A stretch of DNA of 64,000 nucleotides, taken from Ananas comosus. Its lineage: Eukaryota > Streptophyta > Magnoliopsida > Poales > Bromeliaceae. Below, piece after piece: positions 11,176 to 23,464 of the stretch. The notes below the pieces were generated by a model, which was not told the DNA's origin, searched no databases, and was given only the letters and a program-made list of their open reading frames with translations. How positions within the stretch are numbered: position 1 is the stretch's first letter; the number at the start of each line of letters is the position of its first letter. A program made the translations under genes and the position numbers. The stretch covers positions 15,283,237 to 15,347,236 of the forward strand of contig NC_033622.1 of assembly GCF_001540865.1 (NCBI RefSeq), given 5' to 3'.

Positions 11176-12418
11176 AGCTCCGTTTGGATACCTCTAAAAA
11201 CGTAGCATAGTTAAACTATGCTACGCCGGTAGAAAAATAATTCTATGAAGCATTTGGAAGAAAAAAAAAATAACGTAATTTTTGGAGTATAGTTATACTA
11301 TACTCCAAAAAATAGAGTAAATTTACAATCCACTTTAACCAAAGGAAAAAAATTTCATCATTTTGAGCTCCCAAAGATGTATCAATTTCTAAATTTTAAA
11401 TTTCAGCATAAAATTTTAAATTTCAAAATTTAAAATTTTAAAATTCAATTTTAATTTTGATTTCAAATTTCAAATTTCAAATTTTAAATTTCAAATTTCA
11501 AATTTCAAAAAGTTCAAATATCAAATTTCAAATTTCAACTTTCAAATTTCAAATTTCAAATTTTAAATTTTAAATTTTAAATTTCAAAAAGTTCAAATAT
11601 CAAATTTCAAATTTCAACTTTCAAATTTCAACTTTCAAATTTTAAATTTCAAATTTCAAAAAGTTTAAATTTCAAACTTCAAACTTCAAACTTCAAACTT
11701 CAAATTTCAAATTTCAAATTTCAAATTTCAAATTTCAAATTTCAAAAAGTTCAAACTTCAAATTTCATCTTTCAAATTTCAACTTTCAAATTTCAAATTT
11801 CAAAAAGTTCAAATTTCAACTTTCAAATTTCAAATTTCAAAAAGTTCAAATTTCATATTTCATATTTCAAATTTCAAATTTCAAANNNNNNNNNNNNNNN
11901 NNNNNNNNNNTTTCATTTTAAATTTCAAATTTCAAATTTTTAATTTATTTTTAGATTTTTAATATTCAATTTTAAAAATTTTAATTTAACTTTAAATTTT
12001 AATTTAATTTTTTATTTAATTATTGTAATTATAAATTTTATGAAAATATTTAAAATTTAAAATTTTATTATATATTTTTTAAAATTTCAAATTCAAATTT
12101 CAATTACAAATTTTAAAACTAAATTTTAATTTAATTTTTTAAAATTTTTAAAATTTAATTTATATATTTTTGAATTTTGAATTTTAATTTTTAAAATTTT
12201 ATTTTTAAATTTTGAATTTTGAATTTTGAATTTTAAATTTTAAAATTTTAGAAATTTAATTGTTATAAATACTATGGAATTATATTATCTGTATCAAAAC
12301 AGCTTAAAAATGAAGCTGTGGAATTTTTTTGTAGTTACAGAATTCCGTATTTTATTTAGACCAAAACCGAATAAAAATTCTATGGAGTTTTTTAACTATG
12401 CATCCAAACAGAGCCTTA
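11173..12418. mobile_element. Tourist/PIF-like TIR element expanded by an AAATTTC array
   Basis: The left end GCTCCGTTTGGATACCTCTA and the right end in reverse, GGCTCTGTTTGGATGCATAG, are inverted repeats; a TTA-type flank is plausible on both sides. The interior is almost entirely an AAATTTC/AAATTTT repeat with an assembly gap of 25 N. No protein is encoded. Confidence 0.6.
11383..12245. repeat. AAATTTC / AAATTTT low-complexity array with assembly gap
   Basis: Heptamer-like units (CAAATTT, with TTCAAAAAGTTCAAA higher-order interruptions) run from about 11383, with 25 N at 11886-11910, then grade into AAATTTTAA-type sequence. A similar AATTTTAAA tract fills 16190-16600. The true length is unknown because of the gap. 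Confidence 0.85.
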
Positions 12419-12683
12419 GTCTCAAAGTTGCCGACAAATATTTTTAATCAAATTATTGGAAGCGTGGTCACAAGCTTCCTTGTGCCCCGAATGGGGATGT
12501 AGTTGTTTGCACGACCTGCGCCTGTAAATTATTTTGGACTCTTGGCCACGTGTAGGAGCATCCCTGTGAATTAATCACTTGCAACCGTGTCCGTGTAACC
12601 TTGAAAATTGCTCCGGAAATTGTGCTAAGTCACTGCCTATTTCTCTTTTTTTTCAACACTATTCAATTATTAGTAATAGTTCC

Positions 12684-12826
12684 TATTTTTTTTAAAAAAA
12701 AAATAGATAGCATGCTATTCGTTTTGTTTATTTTATTTAAAAATAAATTTAACTGTAAATGTGAATCAACTAGAATTCGAATTTGGTATCTCGGATACCA
12801 ACCACCAAGTCTTTTGTTGACGATCG
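12684..12826 (-). mobile_element. tRNA-derived SINE copy
   Basis: On the minus strand it runs from GATCGTCAACAAAAGACTTG, through GGTTGGTATCC and a B-box-like TTCGAATTC, to GCATGCTATC and a T/A-rich tail. It is flanked by the near-perfect direct repeat GTAATRGTTCC (12673-12683 and 12827-12837, one difference). Same family as 40659-40806. Confidence 0.75.
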
Positions 12827-13650
12827 GTAATGGTTCCAGTATTAGTTGGTCTCCTCAGTTTAAAGGAGTGCTCATATTTTAATTTTTAGATTTTTAATTT
12901 GTTATAATATTTTGGTTTGAATTTTAAAATTATTGTAATTAAAATTTAATTAATTATTAAATTATATTATTTAATTTATTTTACTAAATATTAGTATATC
13001 ACCAAAAAAAAATGATGTGATAGGATTGTCAATTGTGATTGATAATACATTAACAATTAAAATATAAATTATTTTTATATTAGCAACACGTTAATAGTTA
13101 ATCAATTAAATTTATTTATGTTACTTAATTGAATAATTTTAAAAGTTCAAACAAAGAATTATAATAAATTAAAATTTAAGCGTGGTTCTGATTTTCTTCG
13201 AAAACAAAATGGATCTTGCACCATTAACCGAAGTCAAATTGAATATAACAGAGTATTCATTTTGGATTATTTTGTATCTAATTCCACAAATGCAGGCGTT
13301 TTTTTTTTTTTTTTTTTTCGAAATTTGAGTATACATAAAGATTTTAGTCTAATCTTTTTATGTCAATAAAGCCACAAAATGTCTTTATTTCTCCAGGAGA
13401 TTGGACTTCATAGTTTTGTCCTGTAATGAATTGGTCACAGGATTACTCATTTATTCACCATTTTTTTTCTTTCATGATCAAATATTGGAGCTTCTCTCTC
13501 TCTCTCTCTTTTTCTTTGTAGAAACTTAAATCATTGACATGCACCTAAGATCTCCACCAAACTGTGGACCCATCACTTTAATTAAGACCTGAATCAAATT
13601 CTTTCGTATCATTACTCTAATTAATCCCATTTGATGCCAAAACTCTAGAA

Positions 13651-13715
13651 TATAATAATTACAGGTGCACCCAATTGAGAATTCTACTATATAATAATTA
13701 CAGGTGCACCCAATT
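13651..13715. repeat. 39-bp-period direct repeat
   Basis: TATAATAATTACAGGTGCAC, followed by CCAATT, occurs at 13651 and again at 13690. It lies about 215 bp upstream of the third TBL start codon, so within its probable promoter. No known motif is claimed. Confidence 0.8.
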
Positions 13716-13928
13716 TATAGCAAGAGCACAAGAAACCCTGAATTTGGCTAGTTCACTAGAATATATTAGTAGCTTCTACCAAGGCCTGGTGAGAGATCAC
13801 TTTTCATATTGAGTTTGGTTGAATCCTACAATTAATTACCTTCACATCATTTGCCATGTAGGATAAAGCATAATCTATTAATTAGCATGCATCCTCCAAG
13901 TAGTCCTTCCTAGTTGAGCAAACAAAAG

Positions 13929-15919
13929 ATGGAGAGCAAGCACACATCAGAGTCCTCTAATATTGGAACATCTTTTCTCTCTGCTGTGTCATCATCTCAC
14001 ATGAATACCACACAGTCCAAGAACATGGTAGCTTCACAATCTCTATACTATTCTCTTGAGTGGAATGCGATCCAAAAGAAAATCGGATCCTTCCTGTTTT
14101 TGTTGCTTCTACTCTCCACCATCTTCCTTTTGTTCATCTTGTATTCTTCAAACACTTACAATATCACAACCAAATATGCCCTTAAAGAGATCTCCATTTC
14201 AGAGAATTTGTCTCCTCCTGCAACCAAGGAAGCACCCATCAATGAGTCTTCACTCGCCACTACTCAAAGATCACCCGCAACTGGTAAAAAGCATTAATTA
14301 TCTTTGTTGTTAATTTACATTAAGCATTTTTAGTCTGTTTGGCTCCACTTCTGCTTCCACTTCCTACAGCAACAACAAATTCTTGTTGAGTTTTTGATAA
14401 GAAATATTTGGTGCATTCGTTGTTACCGGAAGTAAAATAAATTAAATTTCAAGCCTCAAAAGTATAGTATAAATTATGAAAGAATCAATTTTAGGCACTT
14501 TGTTGTACTAGTTCAGTTCTATTAACAACACTATTAAGACACCACCTATATCTTAGAGCAGCGCCAAATAGACTCTTTATATTAATGTTTTTTGAGTAAT
14601 AAACATATTGCATTTGAATTTATGCATGGCGCGGAAGATGTGTGTGATTTGTCCGTGGGAAAGTGGGTAAAGGAACCAAGAGGGCCTCTATACAACAACG
14701 CGACGTGCCGAACCCTGCCAGATTTGAAGGACTGCATGAAGTACGGGAAGGAGCCGAGCTACTTGTACTGGAGATGGAAGCCCGAGGGGTGCGAGCTCCC
14801 GAGGTTCGATCCCGAAACGTTCCTCGCCGTCGTCCGGGGCAAGAAGATGGGCTTCATCGGAGACTCACTCGCCCGGAACCAAATGGAGTCCCTGCTGTGC
14901 CTTTTATCTCAGGTTACCACTCACAACATCCTAGTAATGTGCTAACAAATTTAAGGAAGATCATTGATTCTGTACTTGTCTAAAAGATTGCATAGCTAAC
15001 TCAAAATGATTTATAGTTCAGATAAGTTACATACGCGTTTTCCTGAAAATATTGTAATATGCAAATGAATTGTGTTTTCTCTCTACAGTTCAGTGAGCTT
15101 GTAGCTAATTCTTGTATTTTTCTTCAACGAAATCTACTTGTTACATAGGCAGAGACTCCAATCGACGTATACAAGGACGACGGCGACAAATTCCGAACAT
15201 GGCACTTCCCCTCCCACAACTTCACGCTCATGGTCATGTGGACCGAATTCTTCGTCGAAGGAATACAAAGGATAGTAAACGGAACGGCTACTGCGTCATA
15301 TGACATACACTTAGACAAGATCAACACAAACTGGACCTCGCGACTTCCGGGTCTAGACTTCGCGGTCATCTCCGGCGGTAACTGGTTCTTCCGAACCCAC
15401 TACTTGTACGAAGGCGGAAAAACCGTCGGCTGCCTCAACTGCGGAGAGGACAACGTAAGAGACCTCGGCGTCGAGTTCGCCGTCCGAAGTGTAGTTCGAA
15501 AGGCGCTCGAGTTCGTTAGTACGTGCGCGGAGTGCGACGGGCTTGTAACATTCCTGAGGACATACACACCATCACACTTTGAGAATGGCTCATGGTTCAC
15601 TGGGGGGTACTGCAACAGAACTCAACCCTTGAGTGAGGATGAGTTAGGATTGCGCGGTTTTGATTTGAAATTGAGGAAGATTCAATTTGAAGAGATGGAG
15701 AGAGCTAGGAGGACTAAGGTTAATGGGCCGGGCCGAGAATTCGGGCTTTTGGATGTGACGAAGGCGATGATGCTTCGGGCCGACGGGCATCCGGGGGCCC
15801 ATTATGATAAAAGGTGGGTTAGGAATGCTAATGATTGCTTGCATTGGTGCTTGCCCGGGCCTGTTGATATGTGGAACGAGGTGCTATTGGAAACTCTAAA
15901 AAAGCATTCGCCACTCTAG
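13929..15919 (+). CDS. TBL: TRICHOME BIREFRINGENCE-LIKE O-acetyltransferase family protein (third, divergent TBL gene)
   Basis: Exons 13929-14283, 14638-14912 and 15149-15919 join in frame (phases 1 and 0) to 466 residues. The ATG at 13929 is the first Met; an upstream TTG is not needed. There is a cytoplasmic Ser/Thr-rich tail of about 50 residues, a membrane anchor at about 52-72 (GSFLFLLLLLSTIFLLFILY), a stem, a TBL domain beginning CDLSVGKWV at 121, GDS at 193-195 (IGDSLARNQ) and DCLH at 439-442. The second intron falls after LLCLLSQ, the position expected for the family, and is missing from copies A and B. Predicted Golgi polysaccharide O-acetyltransferase in the TBL19-27 neighbourhood; substrate not determinable. 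Base composition is much less GC3-rich than in copies A/B, so it is an older paralogue rather than part of the recent tandem event. Confidence 0.9.
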
Positions 15920-15958
15920 TGGTACAATTTTAGTTATTTGTTTGGATTAAACATATAA

Positions 15959-16887
15959 GGTGCATTTGGTTCAGATTATCCCGACAGGTAATTCTGTTAG
16001 AATTATTGTATTTGGTTCATCCGGTATGTAATCTGCTCGGTATTACAGGATTACAAAAGGTATAAGATTATACTTAAAATATTACTGAGAGGATGGGTGT
16101 GTATCTTGGATTACTAAAGATGGCTAATCTTGCATGTTATATAAAATTATAAATTTACCCTTCCAATTTCTGAAAGCCATTTAATACGTCATTTTAAAAA
16201 TTTTACTTTAAAATTTTGAATTGTCAAATCTTAAATTTTAAATTTTGAATTTGAATTTTAAGTTTTAAATTTTAAATTTTAAAATTTGAATTTAAATTTA
16301 AATTTTTAATTTTTAAATTTTGAATTTTAAAACTAAAATTAAAATTTTCATTTTTAAAATTTTAAATTTAAATATAAAATTTTTAATTTTACATTTTACA
16401 TTTTAAATTTTAAAATTCAAATTTGTATTTTAAATTCTAAATTTTATATTTAGATTTTAAATTTAAATTTAAATTTAAATTTAGATTTTAGATTTTAAAT
16501 TTATAAATTTAATATTTATATTTTAAATTAAAATATTAAAAGATATATTTTTGTTCCAATTTAAAGTTTAAAATTTAGAATTTAAAATTTAAAATAGTTA
16601 TAATAAAATTTAGCCAAAAAATATTATTTGTAAATAATAAAAAAAATTGTCAAATATGGCTAATAAGGGCAGTTTTGAAATAGGCTATATTTTATTGTTA
16701 AAATTATTGAATTTTATAGACTAAACCAAATAGAGTAATGCTATAAACACTGTAATACAGCATTATATTACTGCATTAAACCAAACGCGCTAATACACCA
16801 TTAGTAGTAATCTCATTTAGAAATTCAAGAAATCTAGATATATCGAACTACTCTGTAATATTACGCAACTTGAACCAAACACGCCCT
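15959..16887. mobile_element. Tourist/PIF-like TIR element
   Basis: The left end GGTGCATTTGGTTCAGATTA and the right end in reverse GGGCGTGTTTGGTTCAAGTT form imperfect inverted repeats just 3' of the third TBL gene. The interior is AATTTTAAA low-complexity sequence without coding potential. The target duplication is not clear. Confidence 0.5.
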
Positions 16888-17127
16888 AGAAATATTTGCA
16901 CAAATGAATAGCTTTTGTACGTGATTTTCCTTTTCTTTTTTCCTTTTAAACTACCATAACATGGTAACATCCAAAAGCTCAATCATAAACTAAGAATAAT
17001 TAAAAGAAAAAGCCTTTACAAAATATGTATATCCAGGACTTCGCCTGATCACTATTCACTAATGCACACAATCATTAGCAACCTGAAAAACAAACCTGAA
17101 ACTGGTCTTTAAAATTAATTCCCAGTC

Positions 17128-17505
17128 CTAACCAGCAACCTGGAAAAACAACCTGAAAAAGAGCACCAAAACCCCGAATCCGAGAAGAAAGAGACACCCA
17201 ATTCCCAAGACTGACAGGTAGTCTTCTATGTCGGCCAATCGGCGGCGACGGCGGGATTCGTTGGTACGGTTACTGCGAGGGACGTAAGGGACGAAAGGAT
17301 CCTTCACGATGACGATCTCCAGGAGCTGCGGCTGTCGCTGTGGCTGCAGCTGTGGTGGCCGCGGCGGCTTCTCTGTCCTCCTCAGAGGCCTCACAGTCGA
17401 CGGCACGCGGTCGGAGGAGACTAAAACCACCCTGTCCATCTTGCAGAGAGCTTCTTGATTGCAACGAGACAAAGTTTGAACGTTGATGGAAGAACCATGG
17501 GGCAT
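17128..17505 (-). CDS. Small proline-rich protein with C-terminal membrane anchor, function unknown
   Basis: A 125-codon frame from the ATG at 17505 (MPHGSS); a start at 17439 (MDRVVLVSS, 103 residues) is equally plausible and has a better N-terminus. The middle is a Pro/Gln stretch (KPPRPPQLQPQRQPQ), followed by LEIVIVKDPFVPYVPR, a basic run of five Arg, and a C-terminal hydrophobic segment of about 23 residues ending at the stop (SVLGIGCLFLLGFGVLVLFF), the layout of a tail-anchored or single-pass protein. I do not recognise the family. In favour of a gene: high GC in a low-GC neighbourhood and an abrupt boundary at the ATG. It could also be one exon of a longer gene. Confidence 0.5.
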   Translation of the reverse strand: MPHGSSINVQTLSRCNQEALCKMDRVVLVSSDRVPSTVRPLRRTEKPPRPPQLQPQRQPQLLEIVIVKDPFVPYVPRSNRTNESRRRRRLADIEDYLSVLGIGCLFLLGFGVLVLFFRLFFQVAG

Positions 17506-18262
17506 GCATGCATATATATATATATACACACACACATAGAGAGAGCAATCTTTAGCTATTCAAGTTACTTAGCGACACGGATTAGGAAATAGGAAAAGCT
17601 TGTTTCCACTAGGAGTAGGAATAAGAAGAGAGGGAGAAAATCAAAAAAAAAAAAAAAAAAGTCGTTTATGCAAATCATATTTAAATGCCTAACTATAAAT
17701 TAATATACCTTTATCTTTTTTAAATAAAAAAAAGAAAAAACAAAGATTTAAAATATTTAAGAGATATAGGATAAACAAAGCCGTTACCTACTTGGAGTAT
17801 TATTCTATACAGACACGTAACTATTAATTCGAATAGTAGGGAAAAAAAATAAAAGAAAAATCGAGATTGAACAAATTAACAAGCGAGATCAGACCCATCA
17901 AACTAGTAAAATGATAAAATTAAATGCATGCAACACACTAGCATAAGGGATGAACACGTAAACTTCAATTTGAAGAGAGAAATAAAACCCTCTACTTTGT
18001 GTTGTTAATGAAACCAAGCACAATAGCATTCCTGAGTTAACTTGGACTGTAGCAAATAAACACCAAATTAGCTCAAACTATGGCAATTAAAATAGCACGA
18101 ACATAGATTTGCACTGACCGGAATGTATTATTTTGATGTCAAATAAATCTATCTATTTTACAGTTACGACAGGATAATCTTGTCACCCTTTTGAATATCA
18201 GGAGATGAACATGACCCCCAGCAAACTAAGATGCGAGTATGATACAACGTGAAATATGAAAG

Positions 18263-20004
18263 TTATGCGACGGATTGATCGCTAAAATATGTTGCATTAC
18301 ATTGACTATCACAAGGTGATTCTGGTAGTTGTTTGCGCATTAAGTACTTGCGCCGCTGAACACTCAGCCAAACTAAGATACTGTCAGTTCGGACAACCTC
18401 GTAACCAGCTTTTTTATACATCTTAAATGGAACTTTGTCGACCATTCTGCAGTGGAGATATACAGTTCTTTTAGCTCCCATTCGGATTATCAGCTCCTCA
18501 CACGCTTTCAGGAGTTGCTTTCCAATTCCCCTCCTAGAATACAAAAAGAATATCAGCATATAAACCATAATGCGGGAAATCCCTAGTTGAATGTCGGATG
18601 AGCTAATATGCAGCACGTGTGGCCTTTGGATCTGCGTCGAGTAATACATCTCTAATTTTACAACAATGATGAAGAGAACAGTTGTCTGTACAATGAACAC
18701 AATACGAGTTTATAATCATCAGGGACATGTTTCAGAACTAAAGAGGGGAAGGGGGAGCAGGGGAAAGGAAAGGTCTTCCTCTGTGAACGAGTCGATACAA
18801 AAAATTTACGGCGAATTGCAAATGCCACAGTTCGGTTCAACACAAAGGATAATGTGGGTGTTAATACTGGGGGTCCTGTTTCTAATTTTCTATGCCTCTT
18901 TTGATTTGACTAATTTTGGCTAAAAGCTGCTACATTACCTGAATGGGTCTAATGGTTGCAACTATCTACCTATTAATCATCAGGGCAAATTTCAAATCTT
19001 ATTTGATGCGCAAATTTTTTGGCCAAGCCCCCTTATTCATGTCATATTCAAGTTATCTTGCAACACAAAACAAATCTTAAGATACGACTTCACGGCCTCC
19101 GCCATTCCTGTAGAATATTATCATTTCAAGCTATTCCTTTCTTAGCTCGGCGTTGTCATGTTTCTATTTTCTGCAAGAATACAATCCCGGCAATAGTTTT
19201 CTAGTAGCTTGTGAATTGTGACCGGGAGATTCCAAGTGATGGAGAACAAATTCAAAATTCAATTAGCAACAATAATATCAGCGAATTCAAATGATCACTA
19301 AATTAACATCTTCCTCCTAAAGACACAATTTAAATAGCACGACAAGCATACATTGGGCGATTCCGATAAGGATACCTTCTAAGCGACTTTTTCACAGTCA
19401 TGTTGCAGATGTAGGGGCAATCGGGCGGGGGCGGCGGCGTCGGGGGAGCCGCGATGGCGCCGACGGCGTCGAAGGAGACCTCGGCGGTGCACGCGAGCTC
19501 CGCCTCCTCCGCGCCCTTCTTGCTCGTGTACAGGCCCACGAGCACCACCGCGTGGGGGACGAGGCGGCGCCGCTCCACCACGTACTGCTTCACCAGGAAG
19601 GCGAGGAGCTGCGTGTAGCGCGGCGGCGCCCACATGGACTCGCTGAACGACTCGGCGAGGAGTTCGACGGCGGCGTCGAGCTCGGACTCGTTCATGGCCC
19701 GGATCAGCAGCGACCCGTGCTCGAACTCGTGCTCGTAGCGGAACTCTTCGAGCACGCGGAGCCGCTCCGGGGCGTCGAGGTCGAGGAAGCATCCCCCGCC
19801 GCCGCCGCCGCCGAGGGAGGAGTCGGCGGCGACGGGAGGGGCGGGGAGAGAGGAGCGGCGGCGGCGGAGGAGAGAGCGAGCGAAAGCGTAGGGTTTGGAG
19901 AGGGAGAAGGGGCGATGAGAATGGCGAGGGTTGTGATGGCGAGAGAGGATGGGGTGGAGGGTGGAGTCCAACGAGAGGGAGAGGGAGGTGGGGGAGGACG
20001 CCAT
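18263..20004 (-). CDS. Plastid GCN5-related N-acetyltransferase (GNAT)
   Basis: Exon 1 is 20004-19376 and exon 2 is 18533-18263, phase 2 junction (AGA AG|G AGG), 299 residues. The N-terminus (about 60 residues; rich in Ser, Arg, Pro and His, no acids) is a typical chloroplast transit peptide. The GNAT fold follows from about residue 95: LLIRAMNESELDAAVELLAE, the strand-4 motif CPYICNMTVKKSLR and the acetyl-CoA pyrophosphate loop RRRGIGKQLL at 209-217, ending YKKAGYEVVRTDSILVWL. The exon junction splits the acetyl-CoA loop. Plant plastid GNATs of this type have been reported to acetylate protein N-termini and lysines; closest by memory is the At1g24040/At2g39000 group. Glycine run of seven near residue 65. 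It lies next to a PBL28-like kinase, as its Arabidopsis relative does. The 842-bp intron holds nothing recognised. Confidence 0.88.
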
Positions 20005-21363
20005 GGAAGGGTTATAGAGGGAGGAGTGGGACGGGAGGAAGAGGAGGAGGAGTGGGGGTCCATTTTGAATGGGAGGAGGATAATGAAGGGTTGGGTTATT
20101 TACTATTTAGTTTTCTTTTTTAAAAAGAAAATTAGGTGAATTCAAATGTTCACTACGGCTGCTTTAAGTTATTCTCTTTCTGATGAGTTCTTCTTATGGT
20201 TCAAGGAAAGAGAGGAATCAGTTATTAGAGTAACCAAAGGGAGATGCTATTTTTCACTGGGTATCGATTCTCCGCAAACGTTGGTGCGTAAGAATTTTCT
20301 GTATATTTGGAGTTTCGAGTTTCTACCATCTATCACAAGAGGGCCGTGGTTGATCTCTATCATGCAAACCCCGCTTTTTGGCTACTATTATAGAGTGTAG
20401 TTTTTCATGGAGACCAAGTTTGTTTTTCAGATAGATCATTAGACTTCTAACTTGCAGAAAATTTTATTCATCAAAGTTGCTGAGAATTTATGGCCTTACT
20501 GTATCCATCTTATCTTTAATTTCGATTCCCAGCGGACGCATCGGCAGTTAGCCATTAATATCAATTTGTAGTGATGTATAATGTTCAGCCTCCATAGTAG
20601 TTATTATTCATTTGGACATTTGTTGATTACTGCAACCTCTTGCGGTAGAGATTTCATTTTGCTGGAACGAGAGAATCTTAATGAAAATACAAGAAAAACC
20701 AATGTTTACTTACGTATTTGTCATTTTGTATATGTAATTACATTCATCTTCCTACATAAACCATCTGGTTTATTAAATGCTTTACATAATTAATACCAAC
20801 AGTAGTGACCAAATATCTATTATCTATTCAACTGGAATTAGCCATCTTCACAGTGCCGAGGCTTGATCTACATTGAGGCCCATGTCTATATAAGCATTTA
20901 CATTACAGAACATATATGACCAGCTCTTTCTTTCTTTTATTGTGCTCCTTCCATACATTTCTTTTCTATTCTAATTTTGAACTGTAAGTCTGTAACTAAT
21001 ATTCACTTAACATGGACAAGCATTGGAGACATTACCACGTGCGGGTCATTGAATCTTGTTCAGTACAGCATGAGGAATCCTGATCTAAATAAAGTAATTA
21101 TAATATTGTCTACTTCAATCTTCCTCTACATTGAAGTTTCAGTTTCCATGATCCTCTTCAATTGCAGAATTTTGATTTCAAAAAAATTGAACCACTCTTG
21201 AAATGCTGCAGTTTGAGACAGCGCGCATTGAGGTGTATAAATTGACTTTATAGTTTATTTACAGTACAGCTCAAGCAGCAAAATACAAAAGTTTGAAGCA
21301 AAAAATTATAATTGAACAACAGTTTCCAAAAACCAAAGATCGCATAACCTGAGCACTCTGCTT
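20005..21363. other. Spacer between GNAT and PBL28-like genes
   Basis: Unique-looking, AT-rich sequence. The first 80 bp upstream of the GNAT start are GA-rich (GGAGGAGTGGGACGGGAGGA) and probably its leader. Beyond that I see the probable 3' untranslated region of the kinase and no further gene or repeat. Confidence 0.5.
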
Positions 21364-23464
21364 TTAAACTTTCATATTGGCATAGATAATGAGTTGAAGT
21401 TCCTTCACACATTCCGTCATCGATGGTCTCCCGCTACTCTCAAAACAGACACAGCGAGACGCGAGATTTGCAAACATTGTAATAGACTCCATGGTGTACG
21501 AGTTTTTAGACATCTCAGCGTCAACCACCTTACGCAGCTTTTTTCGGTCATTGAGTATTTGATGAACCTGAGATCGATGAAACAGTTTCCTTATTACTGT
21601 ACAGAAACTGGCATCTACTCTCTAGAAAATTTCATTACCGTACCTTTAATATGAGATTTTGATCTGTAGGACCCTGGCTTAACTCTATCGCTCTACGGCC
21701 AGTTAACAATTCCAGCAAAACCACGCCAAATGCATAGACGTCACTTTGTAGTGTTAGTTTCCCTGTCTGTAACACAACAGTAAAGAATGTAAAGAAACCG
21801 ATATTAGATAATTACAAGTAACAATGAGCTGTCGGAAACTTTAGAAATAAAGAAACTAAGAAAAGCTAGACATTAATTGTAGCTCCAGTTTGAAGGATTT
21901 TACGCAGGTAAAATCATGGCATTAAAATGCTTCGTCTATTGGCAGAATTTATAGAAAAATCAAGATTAGGTGGCTAATCAAAGAATATAACTGCTTTGAT
22001 GGTGGTATGGAATTGTTTGGCACTAGCCAGGATAGTTTAGTATCGGAAAGGAATGAGAAGCGTACCAATGCATACTCAGGATCAAAGTAGCCGAAAGTAC
22101 CTAAAACTCTCGTTGTTGAGTATAAGTCGGCACCCTCCGGCATTAACTTGGCGAGGCCAAAATCAGATATCTGAGGGGTTTTGATTCCATTACTAGTACA
22201 CCAAGCAATTTATAGAATATATTTGATAATATTCGTTACCGGTAGAAACTCTACTCTACATTACCTTGGCCTCAAAGAACTCACTGAGGAGAATATTGCT
22301 GGATTTGAAATCCCTATGGACAATGGGGACACCAACAGCCGGACTCAAATGGAGATAAGCAAGACCCCTTGCGGCTCCAAGTGCTATTTTTAATCTCAAT
22401 GGCCAATCCATCCTCACTTCACTGATTCCTGAAATGCCAATCAAGGTTGGGGGGGAAGAAGTTAAAAAAAAAAAGATAAAGAAAAAAGGGTATGAGACGA
22501 AGAAATGATGTTCATACACCTTGAATTAAATAGACAATAGGTTACCATGCGAAACTAACCATTTAGAAGATCTTGCAGGTTTCCCTTCGGCATAAACTCA
22601 TATACTAAAAACCTATGCTTCCCATCGGCACAGTATCCAATTAGTGTGACCAGATTTGGATGGTCTAATCTGCTCAGAATGTCCACTTCAACTCGGAACT
22701 CGCGTTCGCCGTCAGCTTGTTTAGAAGGTGATAGATCCATTTTCTTGATTGCAACAACCTTAAAATCGCCAAAGAAAAATAATAATAAGTTTCTGAAAAA
22801 AAATGGAATAAAACTAGTTCAGAAGTCAACATATCTTTATGGTAGGCATATCTGAGATTACACCTAATTGCTGGCCACTTGATTAGTAATGTATTTGCTG
22901 AAAATATGACAGTAGAACCGAATTTCTTCGAAATTTAAAGCCAGGTTAGAGAATTTATGCACAGTTTATTGCCGTATTCATATTCCATCTAATTAACAAT
23001 TCATTTTCAGATTGTTGTGCCATTTACTTACTGTCGATCAGATTCCAAATTCGGTAAATAACACAGTGCATCAAACACGACATAGTTACGGTTCGATACG
23101 ACATCCATTATAATTTACTTACAGACCTCACCATTCCTTAAAACTCCCTTGTACACCCGACCGAACCCTCCTTTCCCGATCAGGTTCGCGTCGCTAAAAG
23201 CACTAGTCGCCTCCTCCATTTCCTTGAGAGTGAACACCGACGAGCAATTACGCTTCTTCGGAGCGGGGCACTGATCTTTCAGCTGCCAAAGCTCCGCCGG
23301 CTTATAGATCCCTGCCGCAATGGTTAACTAAAAGCCTCAAATTTGACCACTCCAACCAATAAATTCCCCACAAATTCAGTGTTATACCACTTACATGGAT
23401 TGATATGATCGAGTGACTTGCTTCTCCTCCTCTTGTTCCATGATGTAACAATATTGAAAGGCAT
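21364..23464 (-). CDS. PBL28: PBL28-like receptor-like cytoplasmic kinase (RLCK VII)
   Basis: Seven exons (23464-23395, 23311-23127, 22758-22560, 22428-22265, 22170-22066, 21766-21644, 21567-21364) join in frame to 349 residues. It starts [20 protein letters not shown], followed by [12 protein letters not shown], then a full Ser/Thr/Tyr kinase domain: GKGGFG 69-74, AIKK with catalytic Lys90, HRD 189-191, DFG 209-211, and [10 protein letters not shown] of the activation segment. All catalytic residues are present and the HRD Arg makes it an RD kinase. No ectodomain or membrane span, so it is a cytoplasmic kinase that normally relays signals from receptor kinases. The order of blocks matches Arabidopsis PBL28 (At1g24030 by memory; about 25 residues longer). 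Every intron has GT-AG ends. The C-terminus stops soon after helix I, without the tail seen in some relatives. Confidence 0.92.

Noticed and set aside
11383..11940. CRISPR-like or satellite array from regular AAATTTC spacing
   Set aside because: No unique spacers between units; it is a plain low-complexity repeat inside a TIR element of a plant genome.
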